A stretch of 37,814 bases of DNA from Halobacteriales archaeon QH_7_69_31 (GTDB lineage Archaea > Halobacteriota > Halobacteria > Halobacteriales > Haloarculaceae). The notes under the pieces were generated by a model, which saw nothing but the letters and a program-made list of their open reading frames with translations, did not search any database and was not told the origin of the DNA. Shown here piece by piece: positions 19,456-27,142 of this stretch. The stretch covers positions 1-37,814 of the forward strand of contig PXQY01000048.1 in assembly GCA_003021745.1 (NCBI GenBank). Direction: 5' to 3'. The position numbers were made by a program, and so were the translations under genes. Within the stretch, counting starts at the first letter, position 1. The number at the start of each line of letters is the position of its first letter.

Positions 19456-21270
19456 ATGTCTTCCCAATCATCCCTCCCGGGCGGTTCGCCCGAACCCATT
19501 CACATCCTACACGTCGACGACGAACCGGACTTCACCGACCTCGCCGCGACGTACCTCCAGCGCGAGGACGACCGTTTCAGCGTCCACACCGAACGCAGCG
19601 CGAGCGACGGGCTGGATCGGCTCGCCGACGAGCGGTCGAGTTCCTGGAGGCGGTTCGAGACGACCATCCGGACCTCCCGTTCATCCTGTTCACCGGGCGA
19701 GGGTCCGAAGAAGTTGCCAGCGAGGCCATCTCGACCGGGGTGACCGACTACCTCCAGAAGGATACGGGAACGGAGCAGTACGCGATCCTGAGAAACCGGG
19801 TGGTAAACGCCGTCGATCGGCATCGGGTCGACCGCGAGAGCCAGCGGATGCGAGAGCGGATGGAGCTCGCACTCGAAGTGACCGACTCCGTCATCTTCGA
19901 GGTCGACCCCGACACCGGGGACCTCCGCAGCCACGGGGCGATGGGAGAGGTCTTCGACGAACCGTCCGGGGACGGAAAGAAAGGGGCCGACTTCGTGGAA
20001 CGGGCCGTCCACCCCGAGGACCGTGACCGGCTCCATGAACGGTTCGGCCGGATGCAGCGAGGCGAGTCCGAGTACGACGTCATCGACTACCGGACGAACC
20101 CCGCGGTCGGCCGGCAGTGCTGGATGCGGGGCCACGCCTATTACGAGGACAGCGACGAGCCCCGCATCGTCGGCTTCGCGACCGACGTCACCGAGCAGAA
20201 AACCCGGGAACGGCGACTCCGGGAGCTGAACGAGCGGTTCGAGCACCTCGCGGAGGCCGTCCCACAGGGGCTCTTCATCGTCGCGGCCGACTACTCGGAG
20301 GTCCTGTACGTCAACTCCGCGGCGAAGGAGCTGTACGGGATCGACGGCGAGGACGTCGCCGCGGACCCGTCGTCGTGGCAGCGACACGTCCACCCGGAGG
20401 ACCTCGACCGACTCCGGGCCGACGTCGAGACACAGCGCGCCGGTAACGTCGAGGAGCCACAACACCAGGAGTTCCGGGTCCAGCACCCGGAGCGCGGGAC
20501 ACGCTGGCTCACCGTCGACCTGTACCCCATCCGTGAAGACGACGAACTCGAGCGCCTAGCCGGCGTCGCGACCGACGTCACCGAGCGCAGGGAGCGCGAG
20601 ATGGAACTGATGCGGTACGAACGGATCGTCGAGGACCTCGAGGACGTCGTCGCGATACTCGCGCCGGACGGAACGATACGGTACGCGAACCCCGCAGTGG
20701 GACGGACGCTGGGGTACGAGCCGGAGGCCCTGATCGGCGAGGACGGCTTCCCCGACCAACCACAGGCGACCGTCGACGCCCTGAGTGCCGCAATAGACGA
20801 CGTCGTCGACCAGCCCAGCGAACCACGGACGATCCGGACCGAGATGCGACGGAACGACGGGTCGGCCTGCCGGGTCGAGGCGACGCTGCGGAACCGGATC
20901 GACGACGACACGCTCCAGGGCATCCTCGTGGCCATCCGCGAGATACCCGAGCGAAACGAGGACCAGGCGTAGCGACAGCGCCCGAACGAAGGGCCCGAAC
21001 AGTTTGCAGCGCGATCAGTCACGACCTCCAGAATCCGGTGGACGTTGCGGCGGGACGACTGGAACTGGCCCGCGAGGGGTGCGACAGCGAGCACCGCGAC
21101 GCCGTCGAGGGCGCACACGACCGCATGAATGCGGTCGAGTATCTCCTGATGCTAGCCCGGGATGGCGACCGCGTGAGGAAACCGGAGCCGGTGGTCGCCG
21201 CCGACTGGCTGGATGCTGCTGGCAGAACGTCGGACGGCCGACGCGACCATCCGTAGGTCCACCGACCGGA
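19456..21270 (+). pseudogene. Decayed sensor histidine kinase: REC - PAS x3 - HisKA/HATPase remnant
   Basis: REC start IHILHVDDEPDFTDLAATYLQREDDRFSVHTE in frame 1; REC end VEFLEAVRDDHPDLPFILFTGRGSEEVASEAISTGVTDYLQK plus PAS repeats to 20972 in frame 3; H-box AISHDLQNPVDVAAGRLELA from 21011 in frame 2; further shift near 21220. Confidence 0.85.
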
Positions 21271-21486
21271 TGATATGGGACGGTTCCTGGCGTCCCGATG
21301 ACGAGCGCGCCGATCTCCGTCGCCACGACGGCGCATAGCGCGGCGACCCCGAGCGTTCGGTAGTAACCGGCCCACGTGATCCCGTACCGCGTGACGACCT
21401 CCATGTAGAGGTCGACGTCGCGGCCGGTGGGGTCGTGAATCGCCGGATGCACTGCGGCGGCCCTTCATCGTTGCGGCATACGTTCT

Positions 21487-21567
21487 CGCCGTGGTGCTTT
21501 GTGCGTAGCCACGATCTATCCATAGTGAATCGGTTTAGCGGCTCTATCGAAACCGCTCGTTCCGTTA
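21487..21567. repeat. Cassette-junction repeat, copy a (right half best conserved)
   Basis: GCTTTGTGCGTAGCCACGATCTATCCATAGTGAATCGGTTTAGCGGCTCTATCGAAACCGCTCGTTCCGTTAC. Confidence 0.7.
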
Positions 21568-21575
21568 CGAGATTG

Positions 21576-22055
21576 CTACCATCCCGCGTCGTCTGCCTCA
21601 ACCAACTCGATTGCGTGCTCGATAAGCGGCGGCGCAAGATATAGGTTCGATTCCTGTTCTAATTCCCGAAGTACGCGATTTGTGGCCGCTTCGGACAGTG
21701 CTCTCTGACTGTACCCATACAGGACAACTCCAACCGAACCGTGGACCTCGATGTCCTCCTCTCTCACGGTATTTCGGGCGTCTAGATCGTCGGTTAACAG
21801 TACAGCGTCTCGTTCGGTGCAGAGGACGAGCGCCGCTGTCTCTCCCGGGTCGAGATGCGGATGCGTGGATTCGGTATCGACCGTGACCCGTTTGGCAGCA
21901 AATTCCACCTCGGAAATATCGGTTTGACCACGTTCGAGTTCCTCGAGAACGATTCCGGGAACGAGTAACTCACCGGTCAGTTCGAGTAAGGCGAGAACGT
22001 CCGCCTGAGCGAGATGTATCAACGGTCCGGTATCGGCAACGACCAATCTACTCAT
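21576..22055 (-). CDS. PIN-like (DUF3368) toxin 1
   Basis: MSRLVVADTGPLIHLAQADVLALLELTGELLVPGIVLEEL...DPGETAALVLCTERDAVLLTDDLDARNTV...GSVGVVLYGY. Confidence 0.88.
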   Translation of the reverse strand: MSRLVVADTGPLIHLAQADVLALLELTGELLVPGIVLEELERGQTDISEVEFAAKRVTVDTESTHPHLDPGETAALVLCTERDAVLLTDDLDARNTVREEDIEVHGSVGVVLYGYSQRALSEAATNRVLRELEQESNLYLAPPLIEHAIELVEADDAGW

Positions 22056-22064
22056 CCGGAACGC

Positions 22065-22319
22065 TCAGGCATGGAGTCCCCACTCAACGTCCTCCTCAAC
22101 TGCATCTCGGGCGGATTCGACCTCTTCGACGACTTCGACGCCCAGTTGGTCGACTGCCTCCTCACGCGTAATCTCGTCGGCGAGATACCTTCTAACGAGC
22201 ATGTTCCGATACAACGTCTCGACACCGGTTTCGACCGCCCGCTGGATGACCGCCGATTCATCGATATCGTGGTGTTCGGCGAGTTCCCGAACGTGGTCCG
22301 ACACAGCATCGGTTGCCAT
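22065..22319 (-). CDS. Antitoxin 1 (UPF0175/RHH-like small protein)
   Basis: MATDAVSDHVRELAEHHDIDESAVIQRAVETGVETLYRNMLVRRYLADEITREEAVDQLGVEVVEE...DVEWGLHA; directly upstream of the toxin; TTTATATTGATA box about 25 nt upstream. Confidence 0.8.
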   Translation of the reverse strand: MATDAVSDHVRELAEHHDIDESAVIQRAVETGVETLYRNMLVRRYLADEITREEAVDQLGVEVVEEVESARDAVEEDVEWGLHA

Positions 22320-22427
22320 TGGAGTACGTTAGACGCCTATCAATATAAATTCGGGTCCGACCGGAGACTCGTGTTTAGTAAGGAGATCGCTCAGCATGAA
22401 GCTGACCAAGGCCTATGTCGAATCTAG

Positions 22428-22545
22428 CCACAACCAGATACCCTCAGAGACGTCGTCTACCCTAAACAAATGACGGCCTCGGCACTCACGACGCACGATC
22501 TATTCCCAGGCCTCGGCCGATTAGACGGTGGATACAGATCGACCG
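22428..22545. repeat. Cassette-junction repeat, copy b
   Basis: CACAACCAGATACCCTCAGAGACGTCGTCTACCCTAAACAAATGACGGCCTCGGCACTCACGACGCACGATCTATTCC. Confidence 0.7.
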
Positions 22546-22550
22546 AGACG

Positions 22551-22778
22551 CTATCTATCGAGTAGCGGGGAGTCTTCGAACGTTTCGCGGTCGGGACGCT
22601 CGTCTTCGAGATGGCGGGCGGACTGAAGTTGTGAGTTCACCAGCGTGTTTACCTGCTCTCCCCAGTCCTCGTCGGGATGCGTTCGAACGTACGCTGCCCA
22701 CTCGCGGATCTGGCGGCGCCGCTCCTCGCGATTGCGGGCGTGTCTGTCGTCACTATCCCCTGAGTCGTTCGTATTCAT
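22551..22778 (-). CDS. Small charged protein overlapping the nucleotidyltransferase-like gene (candidate antitoxin/partner)
   Basis: MNTNDSGDSDDRHARNREERRRQIREWAAYVRTHPDEDWGEQVNTLVNSQLQSARHLEDERPDRETFEDSPLLDR; 26-nt overlap with upstream gene. Confidence 0.7.
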   Translation of the reverse strand: MNTNDSGDSDDRHARNREERRRQIREWAAYVRTHPDEDWGEQVNTLVNSQLQSARHLEDERPDRETFEDSPLLDR

Positions 22779-23343
22779 CCTCGACCCCGAGTTTCATGAC
22801 GTGTTCTTCGAGTGCTGTCCTGTTAAGGCTTGGTCCCGCGACTTCGTGGAGGTAGAGTGCGTCTTCGTAATCCCTCCGGGCACCCATATCGAGTTTGTAG
22901 GCGATCTGGAACTCCAGCGAGCCAACACGGATGGTTTCTCCGCCGAGGCGGACGTGGATAGCGTCGTCGAGGGAGGTACGATCGTGCTCGTCGGAGGCGA
23001 ATTTGAGTTCGACGTTCGGAACTCGGTGTCCGTCTTCGGCGATACGGACCGGGAGGTCGTCGGCCAACGTTTCACGCAAGTCGTCGAGGGGCATCGCCGA
23101 GCCCCAGTAGCCCGCCTCCTGGAGTCGCGTCGCCAGCTCATCGGCCGTTCCCTCGTCGAACCGTTCCGTGATCACGTCGATGTCTTCGGTCGCACGGGAG
23201 CGACCGAACAACACGGCCACGTAGCCGCTCACGACGGAGTACTCGATGCCTACGTCATCGAGGATGCCGCCGACCTCCAGCATGAGTCTGTCGAGGTCAC
23301 TGGGCGGTTTGTCGATGACGACTCCCTCGTCATTGAACTCCAT
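22753..23343 (-). CDS. Nucleotidyltransferase-like protein (AbiEii/DUF6036-type fold)
   Basis: VGIEYSVVSGYVAVLFGRSRATEDIDVITERFD = NTase-like GxxAxxxxxxR.T.DID; LEFQIAYKLDMGARRDYEDALYL; TATA box TTATAAAG about 25 nt upstream. Confidence 0.78.
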   Translation of the reverse strand: MEFNDEGVVIDKPPSDLDRLMLEVGGILDDVGIEYSVVSGYVAVLFGRSRATEDIDVITERFDEGTADELATRLQEAGYWGSAMPLDDLRETLADDLPVRIAEDGHRVPNVELKFASDEHDRTSLDDAIHVRLGGETIRVGSLEFQIAYKLDMGARRDYEDALYLHEVAGPSLNRTALEEHVMKLGVEDEYERLRG

Positions 23344-23731
23344 TCGTTGTCGACCTGTGGGTCTGCTATCTTTATAAGTGCGGGGACGTGTCGGTCTCGC
23401 TCGGAGATACGAGTGGAGTTACGCGAAAGCTACCTCCAGTGAGCGACCCACTGCCGCAACACCTGCAAGCGCCCCGGCTTCGGATCCCAGTCGGTGTCTT
23501 CCGGTCGCATTCGCCCCCCCGGTCGGCACGCTCGAACGCTTCGGACGCTTAACGGCCACAGGCCTCAGTGATTTCGTTAACGCGGTCCGAACGTCCAGCT
23601 GCCATCGGGAACAGCGCTCCCTGTTGTCGACAGACGCACTCACGAGCGGGACATGAATTTACGGCATTCGACATCGACTGACCATCATCCGTTCTAGGGT
23701 ACGTAGTGCTCCGACGTTCGTTCACTTCACG

Positions 23732-23833
23732 TCGCAAATGTATGCATAGAAAGCTGGCCTCGGCATTTGTGACTCACGTTCTATCCATAGTGAATGTGCT
23801 TAGCGCGGCTATAGAATCCGTTCATTCCGTTAC
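23732..23833. repeat. Cassette-junction repeat, copy c (most complete)
   Basis: TCGCAAATGTATGCATAGAAAGCTGGCCTCGGCATTTGTGACTCACGTTCTATCCATAGTGAATGTGCTTAGCGCGGCTATAGAATCCGTTCATTCCGTTAC. Confidence 0.8.
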
Positions 23834-24300
23834 ATCTCGTCCAGCGTCTTAATGCCGCGCTCCACAACCGCTTCGGTCACGAAGAGGCTCGTTTCGCGCT
23901 GAAGTGCTCGCATACGCCAGGCCGCTTCGTCTCTGTGGAGCAGCCCGCGGCCGTAACCGAGTGCGATGACGCCGATGGAACCGCGTACTTCGACGCCTGC
24001 GTCGGCTGCCGCCTCGCGGGCCGCGAGGTCGTCGGTTAGAAGAACCACTGCGCGCTCTGTCGTGAACGCCAGCGCGGCGCGTTCACCTGCATCCAGTTCT
24101 TTGGATTCGACCTTCTCCACGTCCGCTTCGACGAGTTCGTAGGACAGATCGGAGAGCCCGTCGGGAACGCCACCTTTCTCAATTTCCTCGTAGACCGTCT
24201 CCGGTATCAGGAGCTTATCGAACGCTGACAGTAGTTCGAGCGAATCGATTTCGGCGAGGTGAATGAGCGGTCCCGCGTCCGAGACAGCCGCAAGCCTCAC
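23830..24300 (-). CDS. PIN-like (DUF3368) toxin 2, paralogue of toxin 1
   Basis: MRLAAVSDAGPLIHLAEIDSLELLSAFDKLLIPETVYEEI...DAGERAALAFTTERAVVLLTDDLAAREAA...GSIGVIALGYGRG. Confidence 0.88.
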   Translation of the reverse strand: MRLAAVSDAGPLIHLAEIDSLELLSAFDKLLIPETVYEEIEKGGVPDGLSDLSYELVEADVEKVESKELDAGERAALAFTTERAVVLLTDDLAAREAAADAGVEVRGSIGVIALGYGRGLLHRDEAAWRMRALQRETSLFVTEAVVERGIKTLDEM

Positions 24301-24548
24301 GCGTTCAAGCCCCAGTCGATGTCTTCCTCGACGACCTCAAGTTCTCGCTCTGCTCGTTCGAGTTTCGTTCGACCGACATGTTCGATGGCTTCCTCGCGGT
24401 TGAGTTCTCCCTCAATATACTGTGCGAGTATGAGGTCTTCCCACAGGTCTTCGAGACCGCGTTCAAGCGCTCGTTCGAATACCTCTGACTCCGGAAGGCC
24501 GCGAGCCTCGGCGATTTCTCGAACCCGGTCGGAAATTTCAGCAGCCAT
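24297..24548 (-). CDS. Antitoxin 2 (paralogue of antitoxin 1)
   Basis: MAAEISDRVREIAEARGLPESEVFERALERGLEDLWEDLILAQYIEGELNREEAIEHVG...EEDIDWGLNA; 4-nt overlap with toxin 2; TTTATGAA box about 25 nt upstream. Confidence 0.8.
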   Translation of the reverse strand: MAAEISDRVREIAEARGLPESEVFERALERGLEDLWEDLILAQYIEGELNREEAIEHVGRTKLERAERELEVVEEDIDWGLNA

Positions 24549-24631
24549 ATCGTGTGATTGCTCGGCAACATTCATAAATCCGTGTCTGCCTACCCGGCGA
24601 AAACCTGAACGGGGCATGTGGATACCGTGGT

Positions 24632-24715
24632 CACAACGAATACCCTCAGAGACGCCGTCTACCTTCAAAGCTGGCGGCCTCGGCACTCATGATTCGTGAT
24701 ATCGAACGTGTTCAG
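24632..24715. repeat. Cassette-junction repeat, copy d
   Basis: CACAACGAATACCCTCAGAGACGCCGTCTACCTTCAAAGCTGGCGGCCTCGGCACTCATGATTCG. Confidence 0.7.
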
Positions 24716-24983
24716 TCCAGTTGTCGACGCCCACTCCCGCTGGCCCGCGTACCCTTTCGTTACTCTTCGAGCAGTGGGTACTGCGAGAGAATCGAGAGGG
24801 CTTCCACCGGGAAGGGGACTCCAAAATCCGGTCCCGAATCGACGCGGCATTCGATCGGGAGCCGACAACGGCGTCCGCTTTAGCTCGCACATTACGCTGT
24901 TCGATAGTTCGTTGCACGTCCGTTCCCAATCGCATTCCCACCGACCGATAGCTTTAGTTTTATTTCCCGGGAGGGTTTTCGAC

Positions 24984-25523
24984 ATGCAGGTAGCCATCCT
25001 CTCGGACATGCACGTCCCCGGTCAGGCAGACGCTCTCCCGGACGAGTTCGCTGATCTGGTCGCCGACGCCGACCACGTCGTCCACGCTGGCGACTTCGGA
25101 TCGTTGGACGCTATCGAAACGGTGCGTGGCCTGGCGGACGACCTCACCGCAGTCTACGGCAACGCCGACCCCATCGACGCTCCGCTTCCCGCCGTCGACG
25201 CGGCCGAAGTCGGTGACGTCACGTTCGTCGTCCACCACGGGGAAGTCAACCCCATCGAGCGCGCGCTGGTCCACGCCGCCGAGGGCATCGTCAAGCAGCG
25301 CGACGACTGGCTGGACGCCGTCGCAGACGTGGCCAACGCCCGCGCGGAGGACCCGGTGGTGGGCGTCGCCGGCCACAGCCACGAGGTAGAAGACGAGGTC
25401 CACGAGGGTGTCCGCGTACTCAATCCGGGTTCCTCGACCGCCGCTGGCCATGCGGAGGCGGCGACGATGATGACCGTAGCGGTCTACGACGGCGACGTCG
25501 AGGTGACACTCCACGAGACCTGA
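24984..25523 (+). CDS. YfcE/MJ0936-type metallophosphoesterase
   Basis: MQVAILSDMHVPGQADALP...VVHAGDFGSLDAIE...AVYGNADPID...FVVHHGE...VVGVAGHSHEVED...VLNPGS. Confidence 0.92.
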   Translation: MQVAILSDMHVPGQADALPDEFADLVADADHVVHAGDFGSLDAIETVRGLADDLTAVYGNADPIDAPLPAVDAAEVGDVTFVVHHGEVNPIERALVHAAEGIVKQRDDWLDAVADVANARAEDPVVGVAGHSHEVEDEVHEGVRVLNPGSSTAAGHAEAATMMTVAVYDGDVEVTLHET

Positions 25524-25626
25524 GAGAGGTTCGCCGGAGGCGCCACCCGCGGTAATAACGTGTCGATTACGTTACCTGTTCGGAGACCGTAGCAGACGCG
25601 ATTTCCCGACGTCCCTGTATTTCTCC

Positions 25627-25668
25627 TCGCAAGCCTATGCATAGAAAGCTGGCCTCGGCACTCATAGG
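25627..25668. repeat. Cassette-junction repeat, copy e (left half)
   Basis: TCGCAAGCCTATGCATAGAAAGCTGGCCTCGGCACTCATAG; last 25 nt of the 34-nt core identical to copy c. Confidence 0.8.
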
Positions 25669-25687
25669 GCTCGTCACCGCCGGGTTG

Positions 25688-26053
25688 TCACGCCGACTCG
25701 GAGCACGCGCTCATCATTGGCCGGCCGAGAGTAGCGAGCGCAGTCTGTTCAACCTTCCCACCGACGAAAAGAACGTCGTCGTCGAAGGCGAACCGGGCCT
25801 CGTCGTCACCGAAGTTCACGAACAGGTCACCGTCAGTCATCTCGGCGAAGACGTCGTCGCTGTCCTGGATGGCGTCCTGGAGGAGCTCCCCGACGGACTG
25901 GCCGGTCTCGGCGGCCTCCTCGAGCAGGTCCACGGCGACGTCCGGGGCCGACGAGGGCTACTCGATGGCTTGCTGGAGCAGGTCCCCGAGGGTTTGGCCG
26001 GTGTCTTCCAGTTCCGCCTGGAGGTCCTCGAACAGCGCCTGGGCGTCTGTCAT
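25688..26053 (-). pseudogene. Small acidic hypothetical protein interrupted by an in-frame TAG, 3' end probably altered
   Basis: MTDAQALFEDLQAELEDTGQTLGDLLQQAIE*PSSAPDVAVDLLEEAAETGQSVGELLQDAIQDSDDVFAEMTDGDLFVNFGDDEARFAFDDDVLFVGGKVEQT...; both halves in the same frame. Confidence 0.6.
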
Positions 26054-26155
26054 CGTGTCCGAGCGCTCGACCCGGACCGGCATAGGTATGGTGGTCGCCG
26101 CGGGCGTTCGGCGACCCCGTGCCCTTTTGGTCCGCGCGGCGGTCACGATCCGGTG

Positions 26156-26851
26156 ATGGCGACACCGGCCGCGAGCTTCGTGGTCCCAGCGCGCAACGAG
26201 GTGGACTACCTCGATGCGACGCTCGCGAGCATCGGCTCCCAGACCACAGCGCGGCCCTACGAGGTCGTCGTCGCCGACGGCGACAGCACGGACGGGACCC
26301 GGAGCGTCGCCCGGCGCCACGGTGCGACGGTCGTCCGGGAGGGCGGCCACAGCATCGCAAGCGGACGGAACCGCGGCGCGGCCGCGGCCGCCGGCGAGTG
26401 GCTGGCGTTCGTCGACGCCGACACGACCCTGGCGCAGGAGTACCTCGAGCGGATGCTCGCTTTCGCCGACCGGGAAGGGCTGGCCGCGGCGTCATCACGG
26501 TGTCGGATCGACGGGCCGCGGCGGGCGAAGGCCATGGAGTGGACGATCAACCACGCCTTCCCGCGCCTGTCGGCCCCGATCCTGCCGGGGTTCAACACGG
26601 TCGTCCGGCGGCAGGCCTTCGAGCGCGTCGGCGGCTTCCCCGATGTGCCCAACGAGGACACCGCGTTCAGCCGCCGGCTCGGCCGGCGCGCCCCGACGGC
26701 GTACCACCCAGCGACGCTCGCCACAACGTCGGGTCGCCGCGTCGCCGACGCCGGCCTGACCGGCACGCTGCTGCACTACCTCCGACTGGACGTCCGCCGG
26801 CTCCGGGGCCCGGGGCGGCCCGCAGGCGACCCCGTCGGGGACGCCGATTAG
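26156..26851 (+). CDS. Glycosyltransferase family 2
   Basis: ASFVVPARNEVDYLDATLASIGSQ...EVVVADGDSTDGTRSVARRHGA...GRNRGAAAAAGEWLAFVDADTTL. Confidence 0.9.
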   Translation: MATPAASFVVPARNEVDYLDATLASIGSQTTARPYEVVVADGDSTDGTRSVARRHGATVVREGGHSIASGRNRGAAAAAGEWLAFVDADTTLAQEYLERMLAFADREGLAAASSRCRIDGPRRAKAMEWTINHAFPRLSAPILPGFNTVVRRQAFERVGGFPDVPNEDTAFSRRLGRRAPTAYHPATLATTSGRRVADAGLTGTLLHYLRLDVRRLRGPGRPAGDPVGDAD

Positions 26852-26914
26852 GGTCCCCCAGAGAGCGCCGGGTGACGAGGTAGCGTTAAGTGCGTCGGCG
26901 ACGGATTGACGACC

Positions 26915-27058
26915 ATGTCAGTCCATACCACACACCGGTGTCTGACCTGTGGCTTCGAAGCGCAGACGGACGACGCCTGGGACACCGTCGAGCACCCGCC
27001 GCTCGGGGAGCTCACCCAGTGTCCCGAGTGTGGCAGCACGAACACCCGCTCGGTGTAG
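26915..27058 (+). CDS. Small CPxCG zinc-ribbon micro-protein (47 aa)
   Basis: MSVHTTHRCLTCGFEAQTDDAWDTVEHPPLGELTQCPECGSTNTRSV; CLTCG and CPECG knuckles; absent from ORF track. Confidence 0.85.
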   Translation: MSVHTTHRCLTCGFEAQTDDAWDTVEHPPLGELTQCPECGSTNTRSV

Positions 27059-27142
27059 CGTACCGACACGGACGGTGATGCAGGCTGCATCGTATGTGGG
27101 CCCGTCCACCGGTCGCCGGCCTCGTTTGGGTACCGTGCCGCA

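Noticed and set aside
19131-19499. 122-aa minus-strand ORF upstream of the sensor kinase
   Set aside because: No recognisable domain; overlaps the kinase start; composition typical of spurious GC-rich ORFs.
21640-21660. tRNA T-loop-like GGTTCGATTCC
   Set aside because: Lies inside the PIN toxin reading frame (QESNLYL); no cloverleaf around it.
23419-23740. Extra gene between the NTase module and repeat copy c
   Set aside because: The 74-aa ORF has no motif or promoter context; treated as non-coding or degraded sequence.
21487-25668. Complete IS element or integrase in the island
   Set aside because: No transposase, TnpB or tyrosine-recombinase motif found in any frame of the supplied ORFs.
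25958-25960. Pyrrolysine codon interpretation of the in-frame TAG
   Set aside because: No supporting genes visible and haloarchaea normally read TAG as stop; simple mutation preferred.
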